In this document: one piece after another, positions 1 to 13,300 of the stretch
Position numbering within the stretch: the first letter of the stretch is position 1
Layout: the number at the start of each line of letters is the position of its first letter
NCBI GenBank assembly: GCA_029216955.1
Contig: JANAVB010003999.1
Location: forward strand, 5,607,803 to 5,671,802
Reading direction: 5' to 3'
Length of the DNA stretch: 64,000 nt
From: Iris pallida
Taxonomy: Eukaryota > Streptophyta > Magnoliopsida > Asparagales > Iridaceae
Made by a program: the position numbers and the translations under genes
The notes under the pieces: generated by a model
What the model was told of the DNA's origin: nothing
Seen by the model: only the letters and a program-made list of their open reading frames with translations
Databases searched by the model: none

Positions 1-1728
1 TTATTGGTATTTTAATTAATCTTCAATCATTCAAAATTATCTTCCTATAAATTATTTCTCAAAATATATATAGTGTAAATTGGATAAATCAATTTTTTTT
101 TCCTAATACCCCCTCATGCAATTTTACTTTTGCATTCTTGCATAGAAGAGTATGTGGCATTCATGCAATGGAAAGTGCCAAGTGTCACTATATTCTCATG
201 ACAATGCCTCATGGGCATTTTGGTCCTTTCCAAAATTATTCTTTCCTTTTAATGAAGGAGAATGGAGAATGAGAGTTCATTCTCTTCCCATTCTTCTCCA
301 GGTACTACTCTTCTTCTTCTTCTTCTTATTCTTCTTCTTCCATTCTTACTTCCTTTTTCTTTTCTTCTCTTTTGCTGCTCTTGCAGCTGTTGCTACTGCT
401 GCAACTGCCGCAACTGCTGCTACTGTCGCTAACTGCTGCTGCTGCCGCTGCTGCGCGACTGCTGCGCCACCGCCGGCGCCGCCGCCCGGTCGGCCGCCGA
501 CCCGACCCCCCCTCCTTCCTCATCATCTTCTTCTTCCTCCTTCTTTCTTCCAAATTCCTTTCCCCTTTTCTTTACTTCTAGGGTTCTAGAAATTTAACCC
601 AATTTTCTCTTCTTGTGCCCTAGGATTCTGATTTTGGGTTTGAAGGAAATTTCTAGCACTCTAAGGATCAATGCAAGCCCTCTCTCCTTCCATCTCTCAC
701 ATTTCCCCTTGTGTTCATTTTTAATTGTGCTTGTATTGGCATGTATATTCCATGAATAATCTGAATATATATATATATATGACCAATATTCTATGACAAT
801 AGTGAGGTTGTAAATATATGCCCTTTAAGTATGATTTGGATAAATGTTGGACACTTCTACATAGGATAAAATGTGCATGTTGATTTTTCCATACAAGTTT
901 ATATACATATATTTGCTCATACCTACACACTAAACTTATGAAATAAATAGCCAACATTGTTGTTTTCATGAGAGTAATTCTAGATAACCCTAAAATGAGA
1001 AATTATGAGTTTTATCCATTATTTTTATCTTATTTCAATTCTGTCCAGAATTGAAATTATACATATTTAACATAATTAGTGTGATTTCATAGTTAAATAT
1101 GTATTTGTTGATACCGGTTCATTAAGGTAACTTCAATTATGAACTTTTACGTCAAAAATAACTATTTCGTGCCCTAAAAGTTAGTTTTAGTATGTAATAG
1201 CATTGGACTTGTTAAGATTGGAATTAGATAACTTATTCATTTGTGATTGTGCATAGAAACTTCATGTTGCTCTTCAAGAAGTTAGGATTCGGTACAATAA
1301 TATATGAGTTAAATTACTATGTGATAGGAGTTGTTGTCAACCATTTTTTTTTTTACTTAATATGCAAATCTGTCCAGAAATTCATTTATGCTTAAAATGA
1401 CCACTTTGTCATAGACACATAGTTGGAATTGATATTTAATAGACACCGGACCAATAGGTTAACATACTAGTTAACTTTTCAAGTGAAAATGCTATCTTGA
1501 ACACTCAAGAAGTCCATTATATCATTACTAGTTAAGACTTGTGCTTTGTAATTATAAAACAACTAGCATTAGGCCTACAATATATTCTTTACTTATTAAA
1601 CTAAGTTTCTTGAGCTTGGAGGAGTGTTTTAGAAGAAGGGCAAATGCTAAATCTTGTTCCTATTGCTTGCTTGCTCGCCAAGGTGAGAAAGCTACCTTAT
1701 GTGCATAACCTTATCATAAATTGCGTGT

Positions 1729-1833
1729 GTTCCGGTGTTGAGGGTTGCTCCACCGAAGGGGTCGGCGTACCCGTTTATAATTGCGTGTTCCGGTGTTGAG
1801 GGTTGCTCCACCGAAGGGGTCGGCGGGCCCGTA
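1729..1833. repeat. Two-copy tandem repeat, about 58 bp
   Basis: The segment beginning TTCCGGTGTTGAGGG occurs at 1729 and again at 1787 with very few differences. It lies inside the LTR-like block. Confidence 0.8.
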
Positions 1834-2329
1834 TATTGTTTCTTTTGTGTTTACTTGTATCGGATTAATTTCCGGGTCAGTAAATACAAAGGAGACTCTG
1901 CCGAAATTTCTAAGAATTTCCAGAGTTAGTCTCTTTTGTGGAAAACCGGGTCCTTTAGGATTATGACATTAAAGTCTAGTCCCTAAAACCATCCAACTCC
2001 GATCTACATCTTCGGAGGGATTCTTGGAAATCATTGATTATATTGATATTTTGGGACTACCTTGTTCCGACTCTTTCTTGGACTATATTAGTCTTAGAAA
2101 AGCCAATTGTAACTTAGATGCGACTTGACTTCTAGGACTCCCGTCTTGGGGATAGTCCTATGGTAATTAAAGACTAGATTAGGTTGCATGGGGTTTGGGA
2201 GAGAAACATGGATCACACCCGGCTGACTTCTTTGCAATATGATTTTACACTTTTCATACTGATCAGTCCCTGTTACGGTGTTCGTGCGGCTGCGCGATCT
2301 TCACCGGGGTGAGGCTTAGCTCACCTTCT

Positions 2330-2495
2330 TGTTTTGCAATGGAGCATCTATGCCCTGAGTTTCAGCTCAGATTACCCATTTGCATCTATCACGTGTTTTG
2401 CAATGGGGCATCTATGCCCTGAGTTTCAGCTCAGATTACCCATTCGCATTAAATTCATTAGGCATCTATGCCCTGAGTTTCAGCTCAGACTACTA
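2330..2495. repeat. Three-copy tandem repeat with an internal palindrome
   Basis: The word GCATCTATGCCCTGAG starts at about 2344, 2408 and 2462 (spacing 64 and 54 bp). Each copy includes the imperfect palindrome CTGAGTTTCAGCTCAG. It lies inside the LTR-like block and its function is unknown. Confidence 0.75.
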
Positions 2496-3857
2496 ATGAA
2501 TGGGTTCGATATTCTTGGAAAAGTTCAAGTCATACGAGCTTCCTTTTATAGCTCATGATTCGATGATTCGAGCCAGAGGATTCGGAACTAACTCATGATG
2601 CTATCCTGGTTTAATCACATCAATATGTGATAGTACAGACGGCTGGAGAATCTAAGCACCACCCGTTTTGTGCGAGCCTGATCCCGGGCCAATGGGATTA
2701 TTGTAGAGATGCTAGGCGTGGGTGTGTGATCCAGAGAGTTTCTCTAAATTTGCATTTAGGTTTAGAAAGTTTGTTTTTGTGTCCTTGTGACATTAATGTG
2801 AGAACGACTCGCTTCTTGACTAGTATTATATGAATGAGCTTTAAAATGATCAAGTTTACTCCATTTTGTATTTACCTGCCTTATCATTCCACCTTCATAA
2901 CTTGCTCCTTTGACCGAGGGCTTGCTCGTCGTATTGACGACCTAGTTTTGTTCACTAGGGACTAAAGCAGATCAGGATGAAGGCCAGGCATACACTGAGG
3001 CAGAACTTTATGAATGATGTAGGACTGAGGGTTGTAGCTTTATTCTGGGAAACCTCATAGCTATGTGACTTATGTATTTGAAGAAACATGAATGCAATAT
3101 GTAAGTTATGTATTTTGAAGAACAATGAATCCAAAATGTATATATGTGTTTGATGATGAGACTTGAATTATGTTGTAACATTTTGGGATAAATGAATGTT
3201 ATGCTCTTTTGTGGAAAATTGTATTATTTTCTTAACTCTATGCCTATCTAGGACCTTACAGGCGACAATCGCGGGATGCAATTGGGTTCATGTTGTATGG
3301 TCGCGTAGCCTGGGGATGTTGTACGTACTCGGCTCGCCGTATTCTGGGAGCGGGACGTGACACTTCTCATTCTCATGAACACTCTCCAGGAAGCCATATG
3401 CACCATCTGCTCCTGATGGGTCATGGAATACTGCAAGCAACGGGACCAAGGAGGCACAAAGACCTTTTTGTTGAACTACAAGGATAATATGAATTAGTAA
3501 TGAAGCCTTTATAGGTCCTTGGAAATTTTATTCCTGATATCGTATTTAATTTGGGGGTGTTACAAGAGGAAGCTAATGCAAGGGCGCTTTCCTTTGGGTT
3601 CTGTATACATATAATATTTTGTAATTTAAAAGTGTACATAAGTTGCAGCTTATCTTTCCACGTACCTGTGAAACCATGTAAAAAAAGTTTCCATTTTTTC
3701 CCATTTATGATGGATGGAGGTAAGTTATTATTTATTCTTCTTCGTCCAACTTTCTTGTTTCCCTTTTCTTCATCCTATTATACACTTTCATTTTGTTCCC
3801 TTTTGTCTTTATCTTGTTTTTTCTTCTCCCTTAGGTAGTAAATCTATGATATTTCTC

Positions 3858-4250
3858 AAGTATAGGGGCCTTTTAAATTGCAGTACCAACCGCAAATCTA
3901 AGGTTCAACCGAAAACTAGTTCTTTCTTCACAGGTTCAGTTTCATACAAGACCCCTATTGAGCGAAAAGGCATGTACATCGACTATAGTTGGTAAGCTCC
4001 AATCACATATAACATTGTCATGATCAGCAAATTATCCAGAGACTTAGCCTTAGCCTCTTAAAGTGATCCAGTAGATATAGTGAAACTGGAAGAAAAATCC
4101 CCTGTAGCGAAGTATTCTAGTTTATTAGATGAACTGACAAACTTATCCCCTACCAAAGGAAGGTATATTAGATATGTCAGGATAACAAAATATTTGAAGA
4201 AATGGAGGGTCTATATACTTCTTGGGTTAGATGTAAAGCATTCTGCTTGA
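3858..4250 (+). pseudogene. Unrecognised decayed coding-like frame
   Basis: One plus-strand frame stays readable for about 130 codons with only two stops, TAA at 3993-3995 and a second TAA near 4060. It has normal-looking composition (peptides such as SSLLDELTNLSPTKGR). The stretch begins after a plausible splice acceptor (TTGCAG near 3883), and the first stop overlaps a plausible donor (TTGGTAAGC). I do not recognise the protein family. It may be a retro-copied or broken exon, or chance. The rest of 3565-5400 shows nothing I can assign. Confidence 0.25.
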
Positions 4251-5399
4251 AAAACTACGTCATTTCTTAGCAAGTACTTGAATCAGATTAAACAGTAGAA
4301 CTTTGGTTTGATACTGAACAAGTTCCTTATAACATAGATTGCTCTGAACAAAAGCATTGGCTAGGATGAATCCTCCAATCAACTATACTAAACTGAATTT
4401 TCATGATGCTCAAAGTAACAAAATCAATGGGGTAGGTTGTGGTTAGAGATCTTACTGGCATAGCTATACTGGCAGAAAAGGAAAAGCTTCACACATACGA
4501 CATTCCGCCAAAGTATTAAACAGAATTATCTACAACATGGAGGACTCTTACCATGTTATCTCAATCTCCAGGTTCACTGAACAGTAAGTGTCGGGCTGAT
4601 TCCCATAAATTAGGAAGTAGTTGATGGAATGCAAGGACATCCTTGTATCAGTATCAGCATAATGCTACTGCACTGTTCCCAGGGAGTATGTGATGTTGCA
4701 GATTATGTGGTTAAAGAAGCAATATTAGCATGAAGCAGGATGGAGAGGCACTAAACTATTCACTTATTCTGAAACTGACTCAACTGTGCACAAAGATGGA
4801 CGTTGACTAGTGCAGCTTTTAGCTAGTATATGCATTGCAGTTAATGTTAAGCTTAAATCCTTGGGCAGTTTTTTTTTTTCCATTGGCTTCTGGAAGTTTA
4901 TGTTTATGGATGTGAGCAAAATTTGTGTGGCTTATTATGCCACAAATATAGATTCCCTTTAGTGAAAATGTAGATTCCCTTCAGTGAGTCTTACCATCTT
5001 ACTCTTCTGATGGAATTTTTCCTAATCCAAGGAAGCTTCGTAGATTGTTAATTGTATCAGCTTCAAGTGTTCATATGGCCAAAAAATGTGTCTACCTATC
5101 TACCAATTGGTTTGAGATTTTATGGCAAGGTCCACTCTTGGTCATAACTTCACTGCCTAGTAATTTTGGCGTGAAAGCATAGAGGATTGGCATCAGCTCA
5201 ATAAGACAAATGAGCAGTAAAAACTTGGCCAGTTCTTTGGTGACATCTTTTTTGACATTTAGTCATGCTCCACAGCTAACCCTGTTGTGAAGGAAAAGGC
5301 TAGAATATTGTTAATATTGGTGATAATAATGTGTATAAGGAATTAAGAAGAGTTGTGTAACAGAGTATTACAAAAGTTCACTGTTGTAAAAAGCGAAGC

Positions 5400-6400
5400 T
5401 GCCACCTAGAGCATATGCCTAGGTCCTGCATTGACCCGCTTTAAACACAAGTTTATCTCGTCTAGGGATTGTGCAATCTGCCCTAGGCTGTGCAACATGT
5501 TTGGATATCCTGCCTGGGCCACCCCTAAGCCCCACCTTAGTCCGTATAGCCCTTCGTCTAGGCCCTAATTAGGCTTGCCTATTTTAAGGTAAGTGAACTG
5601 TATCGTTTAGTTCCGTACTTCCTATTTCAGGTTGGATAGTAGTTGTTTAAATTGTTTAAGGCTGGGTTTAGGGTTCTTATCATGGCTGCTTCTGCATGTG
5701 TTTTTGCACTGTTCTAAAACTCGGTCTAGGTGGCCACCTAGGCACCTGGTGCGCACCCAATGCACGCCTAGGCGTCCGCCTTGTGCCCCCCGACGCTCAA
5801 CAATGCATGTTTCGGGATTTTATGGACAATTGCCGCAATTTTAGCAGGGTTTTTGGTTTTTGGTTTTTTTTTTTAAACCGTGGCCGCTTAGCGCCTAGCG
5901 CATTTTACAACCTTGGTTTTTTGAAAAGCAGTTTCAAAAGTTGTTTGGTAACTACTTATCCAAAATAAATTTAAAACTAGTTCAATTTTGGGATAGCTTT
6001 TGAAAGCATGTGGGAGGCTGCTTCTTAAAGTCTGTTGTTGCTGCTTTTCAATAAGCGGCAGCAAAAGCAGGTTTTGACAGCAGGTTCAGCAGCCCCAAAA
6101 TTGAATTTGGATTTTCGAATGTTTTTTGATAAGTTGCTGTTACCCAGCATATTTTAGGACTGCTTTTCCAAAAAATAAGCAGAAGCATCCATGATAAGCA
6201 ATCCCATCCCAGCCTAAGTCGAGCCTTTAATTGCTTGATCTATCTGATGTTTAGATAAATCTTTTAGGTTTATCATCATTGTAGACTCCTGTTTTAACTT
6301 TCAAAGTAACATGTTTTCTGTATTTTAGATATATTTTTAATATTAAAAAACGCTTAGTGTCGCCTAGGCCACGTTTAAAACTGCCTAGCACCCCCACAGC
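5400..6400. repeat. Non-autonomous transposon debris (MITE-like)
   Basis: Two motif-rich patches are visible. Around 5400-5910 and again at 6350-6390 the DNA is dense in GCCTAGG/GCGCCTA words, as in common plant MITE-like repeats. From about 5920 to 6215, words such as AAAAGCAG and GATAAGTTGCTG recur in both orientations, suggesting degenerate terminal inverted repeats. No target duplication could be fixed. No coding region was recognised, and 6400-7300 shows nothing assignable. Confidence 0.35.
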
Positions 6401-7304
6401 AAGCTGGCATTGCTCCATCTTTCACAACATTGTAAAAGTTCGCATACAGCGGCGGAAGTGCATGGCAGACGGTGTATTCATTATGAATTGTCATATGGGC
6501 CAATTTTACTATATCGATAAAACACAACCTAATTTCAACACGAGTTCTTCAAACTCTTTTTTTAATATAGATCGTGATTGCCAATTTGGACCTAAGTACA
6601 GATAATATCCAAAGTAGGGAGTGATGGCCTTCACCATGAACCCAATTCAGATACTATTTATTTCCCCGAACAAGAAGCCACCTCTATGTTCTAATGGACT
6701 CAAGCATGATATATACTACTTTCTCAAACAGATATGTGATTTTCCTAGTAACTGCACTCATCTCATCTTGTAAACTAGCTCTCTAAACTATCAAATATCA
6801 ATACCTTGTATGCACTAGCGTGCTGGCCTTTAAAAGGAAATACTAGTATTGCCGTATAGTTTGACTGTTGTACTACTATTTCAACCACAACTAAATATTA
6901 ATCATACAATATGATGACGGACTGATCGTCTTTATATGGAAAAGTTCTCCTAGATAAACGTACCATAGACTTCCCTTAATTAAGAACTAAGAACATAAAC
7001 AGCAATACAACTTGGAAGGGAGCCTATTCCATTTTCAAGGAACTGGCAACGGGAACTACCTCGTATGTTTCAACTTTCAACAACATAAAGGCCATATAAG
7101 TCTATATGTGCAATACTACGGTGAAAAAAAGTGGAGAGAAGCAAAAGGAAACATGACACGTGAACGCAAAAGTGCACCTTTCAGGAAGCCGAGCACTTGA
7201 AATTTGGCCAACGGGAGAAGATTCTGCTAGACAGAGAAAGATTGTGTGCATTAAATGAGGGGAGACTTTTGAATGTCTCATCTATAAATGAGTATATTAC
7301 ATAC

Positions 7305-10300
7305 CAATTTCATCAGCTGAAAAGATGTCTCCTAATGTATCACATTTTGCTTCTAACCGTGACTCGATCTCTTGAACAATGGACCTTTGATATTCCAGCA
7401 TGTCCTAAAATTGGATGAATATGTCACAGAAGGCCTGGGTCAACCTGATTAAGTTCTAAATTAAGTAGGTATGACATAATTCCTAGCAGGAGGTCCACGT
7501 GGTTAAGCACACAGAAATACTCATTACTTAAAACTTTATCAAAATGAGTATGGCCATTCACCAATAATTTATTAGCATGAAGCATACCACATTCATAGCA
7601 GGCTGTTCTTGTTGGACTTGTCGTAAGAAACTTGATGTTACTCCAAGAAAACAATTTGGTACGCCACCTACTCCCGGTTCAGATGCATCAGCATTATTTG
7701 GTGGAAGAGTAATATGACTCATATCAGCACTGTTACTCGTAAAGCTATTATTGTAACTTGTTGAATTTGAGCTCAGGCTGGGTGTAATGCTTGTAGCTGT
7801 ACTGTCCAGAGAGTTCCTTGACATCATACTGCACTTCTCTAACTCTTCTTCATGAATTTCTCCGTCTTTAGAAATAAGAGGAAGCCTCAACCTTTGAGCT
7901 GCCTCAGCAACAACTAATCGATGCTCAAGGGACTCGTATATCTGGAAATGATGGCAAATGTCAGATCGCGAGATTAATATATAAGAACAGCACACAAGTT
8001 CTACTACTGGCTTCAACTTCAACTAAAGACTTTCTATATTTAGATATAGTTTTGTAAATTATACTAGTGCACCATCTATCTAGACTTTCAGTAAGCTGAT
8101 GCTTTATTTAGTAGAAGGAGAAGATCAATTGAGATCGTTTCACTATTCAACATTATGTTATGAGGTCAAGAGTCAGAAATCAAGACAATAGACAAGTGTT
8201 TAAATAAGGAGTTGGAAATTTGGAAGCTTAAATTGCTCTGCACATCCGTTTTAGGAGAACAGGTGCTACTTGTGAAGTTAGTTACCGGACCTAAAATTTA
8301 AATTTTGCCCAGATTGTGTTTCGATTGAGCATAGTAGTACCTTTTAGGAACAAATATGAAGATTTAATTTGGTAAGTTTTCTTAATACACATTAATGTAG
8401 TTCTGAATCAGACTACAAGTTTAAGTTATCTTGCACTTTGATTTCAGAGTTATCTTAAGCTACTTATGTGAATGTGCAATGAGAATGACAACTTTTGAGT
8501 GACCAGTATAGACTGAATAAAAGTTACTTTAACTCTTTAAGGTTTCTACCCATGTGGAGGTATCATTCCAATCAAGTTCTCTAATTTTATAGGGCTCATT
8601 AAAACTAGAAGACTACTGTGTAATGCACCATCTAATATCAGAGCAGGGTACCTGAAAGGGTATAGGACACTCAGCCTTCATTAAGTCAATTGGCCAATTG
8701 AGTTCAGTTGGTGGTATAAGCAAAGTTTCAATAAGATCACAGATGATTCATAATCATCCAAACGGCATGGCTTTTGTTTCCAAGTTATGTTTGTGTTTCT
8801 TAGGTTTTCCGGAAAGATCTCTCTGAGTATTACAAATGACTGTTTAATGGGGACGAGAGATTAGGACACCCAATGGTCAAGAATGCTCAAAGATTCTAAA
8901 CCTACTCCATCAAAGGATGTGTCTGAGTTTGGGAAGAGGATGGCAACCTCAATAGACTGTCCTTGAATTCTAAATCTTTTCCTTATGTCACATTTGTCTC
9001 GTTCTTATATCCCCAATGGTCTAAGGCTGGTTTCGGGATTGCTTATTATAAAGCTGGTTCTGCTTATATTTCTGAAAAGTTGTTCCAAAAAGCCTTGGTA
9101 ACTGACTAATTGTTGAAAGTGGAGGCTACAATTCTTTTGATTCTCTTATTGGCCAAGAGTGCCCTAATAAAGATTTGATGTCATTATTCCACAATTTAGC
9201 CTCCACTTTCAACATTGTATAAGAGCACTAATAGCAGGGGTGACTCTGGCCTTTCTACCATCGACCAGTCAGCTGTCGCCTCTAAGCCAAACCTTAAATC
9301 AATAGTTCACCCCTTGTACCATTGGATCCGGATCGAACACTCCAGATCAACACTCCTTCCTTTTTCTACATTTAACCCTTGGATTAACACCCACCAACCC
9401 CCCACCCCCCGCGCGCATGCTTTTTTCATTTTTCTATTTTAAAGTTTATTTGTCATGTAAGATGTCACGTCCTGATTTTGCAGAATTATTCGTCCTCGCT
9501 TGATCTCTGTGGAACTGATGCGTGACATAATGGTATTAGAGCAACTCGATCCTCTGGCCAATCGTTAGTTCATTTCAATTCGAATCTGTCTCCTTGATTG
9601 AAATTCCTTTGCCTACTTGATATCGTTGACAAGATGAACGTTCTATACAATAAGTCCGTAAATATTTTTATGATGCAGGATATATTTTACTGATTGATAG
9701 AAATGTGTTATTGACCATGAGTATTATCGATTGATGATGGCAAAGGATGCGGACTATCGTTACTATGGATATCTTAAGTTTTTCCTTAAGTTCTGAGAAC
9801 GAATTTTTTTCTCGGTGGATAATTATGTAGAAAATGTAAAAAAAGGGCCCCTAACCCCTGGCCATTGGCCCCTTGGACGTCCCGACCCGCTCAACGGAGT
9901 GCGGACTGCCGAATAACTCTGCGTTCCCACTTTTTGTTATCTTTCGAAAAAATTCATTTTCCGAAGCCTCGATGTACTTTGGAAGTTCCTCTAGGATTTC
10001 TTCGATGAGGCAATTCCGACCCATTTTGAGATTTTTTTTCCACGATTTCCCCCTTTTCCGAGCCCAGCCCACTTATATACGTTTCTTCCATGATTTCTCA
10101 CTTTCCGAAGTCCCGGTCTACTTTGATATTTTTTTTCCTCCGAGATTTCTCGTTTTTCCGATCCTCAACCCACAATGACATTTAAATTCTTCTTCTGGAA
10201 TTTCTCATATCTTGAGCCCTAGTCCACTAAGATAGTTTTCTTTTGGGATTTTTCGTTTTTCCGATCCCCGACCCGGCCACTTATATATTTTTCTTTTCGA

Positions 10301-13300
10301 ATTCTCATTTCTTCTAGCCCCGACCAACTCTAATATTTTACTTTCGGAATTTCGCACCCCCTCATCCCCAACTCACTTAGAAATTTTTCTTATGGGATTT
10401 CTCGTCTTTCGAGCCCCGACCTACTCCGATACTTTCTTTCGGGGTTTATCGTCCTACGAAACCTCGACCTCATTTTTCAGATGATCTCGAGTTTCCCCCT
10501 TTCCAAGATGGACTTGCTTTCACTGAGTTCCAGCTCGCGATGACGTGTTAAAGAATAAATTAATTTTATGTTTTTTTTGCGTTTTATCATTTTATGTAAT
10601 TTTTATTCCTAGTTAGCATTAACAATGTAATTTTATATTCTTTGCCGCAAAGAGTAGTAAAGATTTGACACCACACCTCCACTTTCAATAGCAACATTAA
10701 CTTATTAAAAATATTGCGAAAAAAGGCCATTTTTGGGGCAATTTTTAAAAAAAGTCAAAATATGCTTTGTGAAAAGCACTAGCAACTCTAAACCCTTGTT
10801 AGCAATCACCCGAATAGAAGTCGTATTATATGCGATTTTTTGCGTATCCTTTATAAATGTATAATACTTGCGTACTTTTAAAGATTCAAGTTTTAAACGT
10901 GTTCCATATAAATTATCGAAAAAATTGGCCAAGAAACGTGGTGGGAACTTGTTTAATTAACCAAATTTGACGACATATTTAAGAATGTGAAGTTGTTAAC
11001 CTCAATATTTTTATTTTTCGAATATTTGACTGAATTTTTGAACGTATATTGTCTGCACTGAGCTGATTTATACTCGTACTTTCGTCGTCCCGAATTTTTT
11101 CCGTTTGCCGAATTGCTAACAAGGATGTAAACCAGCCTAACTCAATTTCGAAGGGCTAGTTTTGTAGGACCGTTGAGCACCTCTAGAGGGAGGATGAATA
11201 GAGTGTGTGCGAGTGCAGTAGAAATAATCACTAATTAAAAAATAATTTAATAGTTATAAATTATGGCAGGAATACAGAGACAGTAATTTAAATAGCAGTA
11301 AGAGATAGAAGATCAAACTCGGTGAACACCGCGATATATACTGATTTTTCTCTGAGAGGACTAATCCAGTCGCAAGTACTCTTGTCCGCTGTTAATCCAC
11401 TATTTGCAAGCTAAATGAGAGCTTGCCGTCTTTTTACAACACCGTGCTTGGCGACAAGTGTACGACCGACTTCACAACACCGTGTTTGGTGACGAGCGTA
11501 CGACTGACTCCGAAAACTAAAATATTTTCTGAATTGCAACATCTTTACAACTCTGTAAACCAAAGACTCTAAATCGAACAAGACGTTACTGGCTTTGGCT
11601 AAGAGAAGTATAGGTGAAATATGAAAACTTTAGATCACTGAAAAAATACTTTAGGAATAGATAGAGAGAAGAGTGAATGAGTGATTAGAAATGTGAAAAT
11701 CTTCTCTATTTATAGGTGTTTTTCCTGACTGAACTCGGACAAAGTTCAGGCAGAGTTCGGATGCTAAAATCTCGCAAACGAACATTGGATGCAGATTTGG
11801 AGGCAACTGAATTTCAAATTTGACTTGACCGAACTCGGTCAAAACTCAGACCGAACTCGGGCAGAGTTCTGCCAGAGTTCTGATAGTTCAGAACTGAATT
11901 TGAATAACCAAATTGCATAGGTATTCTGGACTTTTTGGATATGTAGATTTTGAGATATGGGTAGGCTTTTTGGAAAGGTGGACTGGAGATAACCTAAGCC
12001 AGTAATATCCGATCGATTTTACACTTTTATATCCTAAACTCAATAAAGGTAAAAATACAAAAGAAATGTAAAAATGACTCGATCTGGATTCCGAGCCAAT
12101 TTGCTTTTGGATGATGACTTGAATACTTGTTGTAGATGCAGTACGTTCTTTTGATATTATTTTCAATGACCTGAAACATTTGTAGCAGTTTCGTATATTT
12201 TGCGTATCGACTTAAGTCGTCGTCAAAATCAGGTGTGACCATTAGGCAATGGGCCAACAAGTTTGGATACATATTTACAATTACATTTCATCTGGGATAA
12301 CCGTTTGGCGTCAAAAGCAAGAATCGAACCAAACTGGCTCCGTTCCAGATGGACATTTTTTCAAACACGTCATTCATTTCGAGGTCAAATGGGAGTTTCA
12401 AAAACGTTGGCCGAACGGACGTTTCAGATATGGACGTTCGAACAAATGGGATAAAATGTTAACTACAATTCAAACTAGCTAAGTCATTAAATTCGGTAAT
12501 GTCCTTATAGGTAACATAGTCTAAAATCTAAATAACTTAGAGTTGAGGACTTATAATCAGTCAACAAGTAAATAAGAAGATAAAATGCATATCATGATAT
12601 ATCTGGGAATCACCTCCAAATACCAGTTATATGTCTGTCAGTCTGTGTCGTATTTGACACAAAACAAACATTCCAAGGACACTGAGGTATGCCAAAATCA
12701 ATGTCATGTCATTGTTGCCATATATGTACTGTTTCATATTCGTATCCATGCAACATAGCAGAACATTAGTAAACAGAAACTAAATCTCGTCCATTGACTC
12801 ATTTTCTTGTTCTTAAAATCCCTTTCGTTGCAGCTCTAAACACACTAAGCAAAATTCTCAGTTCTTCTCGACTAAGCTAGCATTTATTCGCACGGGAAAC
12901 AACTAATATAACAATCAATACAAATAGAAGACCAGTGAACAATGAACAAAATAAGAACTAGGAAGCACAAACACTCCAAAAATCAGTTCCATGTCCGTGT
13001 CACATTGTGTTTTCTTCGATTTCTTCCGGAAGCATATGATTTTTCATCTACTTCTCATGTTCCGCGAATAACCGGGACATTGAGGAAGATCCAAAACATT
13101 TTGGGAATCTATATGATTCTATCTCTATCCGTTTTGTTTCAAGAAAGGAAGGATCATAATCCCAAATAATCAAACTTTCTTTTAGTTGATGAATCTCAGT
13201 TTGATCAATTAACGTGTGATATTCTAAATCCTCATTTCTAATGAAAACAAAATTATCTATGGATTGATCAGAAAATTCTTTCAATTGCCTAGAATTCGTT

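Larger units (their letters stand above)
1..3564 (+). repeat. LTR-like repetitive DNA ending in a Ty3-type LTR 3' terminus
   Basis: No coding region was recognised in this stretch. It ends at 3564 in GGGGGTGTTACA, the kind of terminus seen on many plant Ty3 LTRs. Just upstream are stretches typical of such LTRs, for example the block around 2910-2960 with repeated GACC and TCGTC words. The matching LTR start and a target-site duplication were not found, so the left limit is unknown and may lie outside the window. From 310 to 560 there is a CTT- and GCT-rich low-complexity tract. Long reading frames there are runs of Leu, Ala, Phe and Arg and are not credible genes. Calling the whole stretch one LTR is inference. 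Confidence 0.4.

Noticed and set aside
152..589. 145-codon frame with Phe, Ala and Pro runs
   Set aside because: It is produced by CTT and GCT microsatellites, as is the frame on the other strand.
4005..4045. Possible AUG4 exon 6 piece on the minus strand (similar to the RKFAEHYN coding region)
   Set aside because: The match is about 25 bases and needs a 4-base gap. The flanking sequence does not follow AUG4, and the plus strand reads better.
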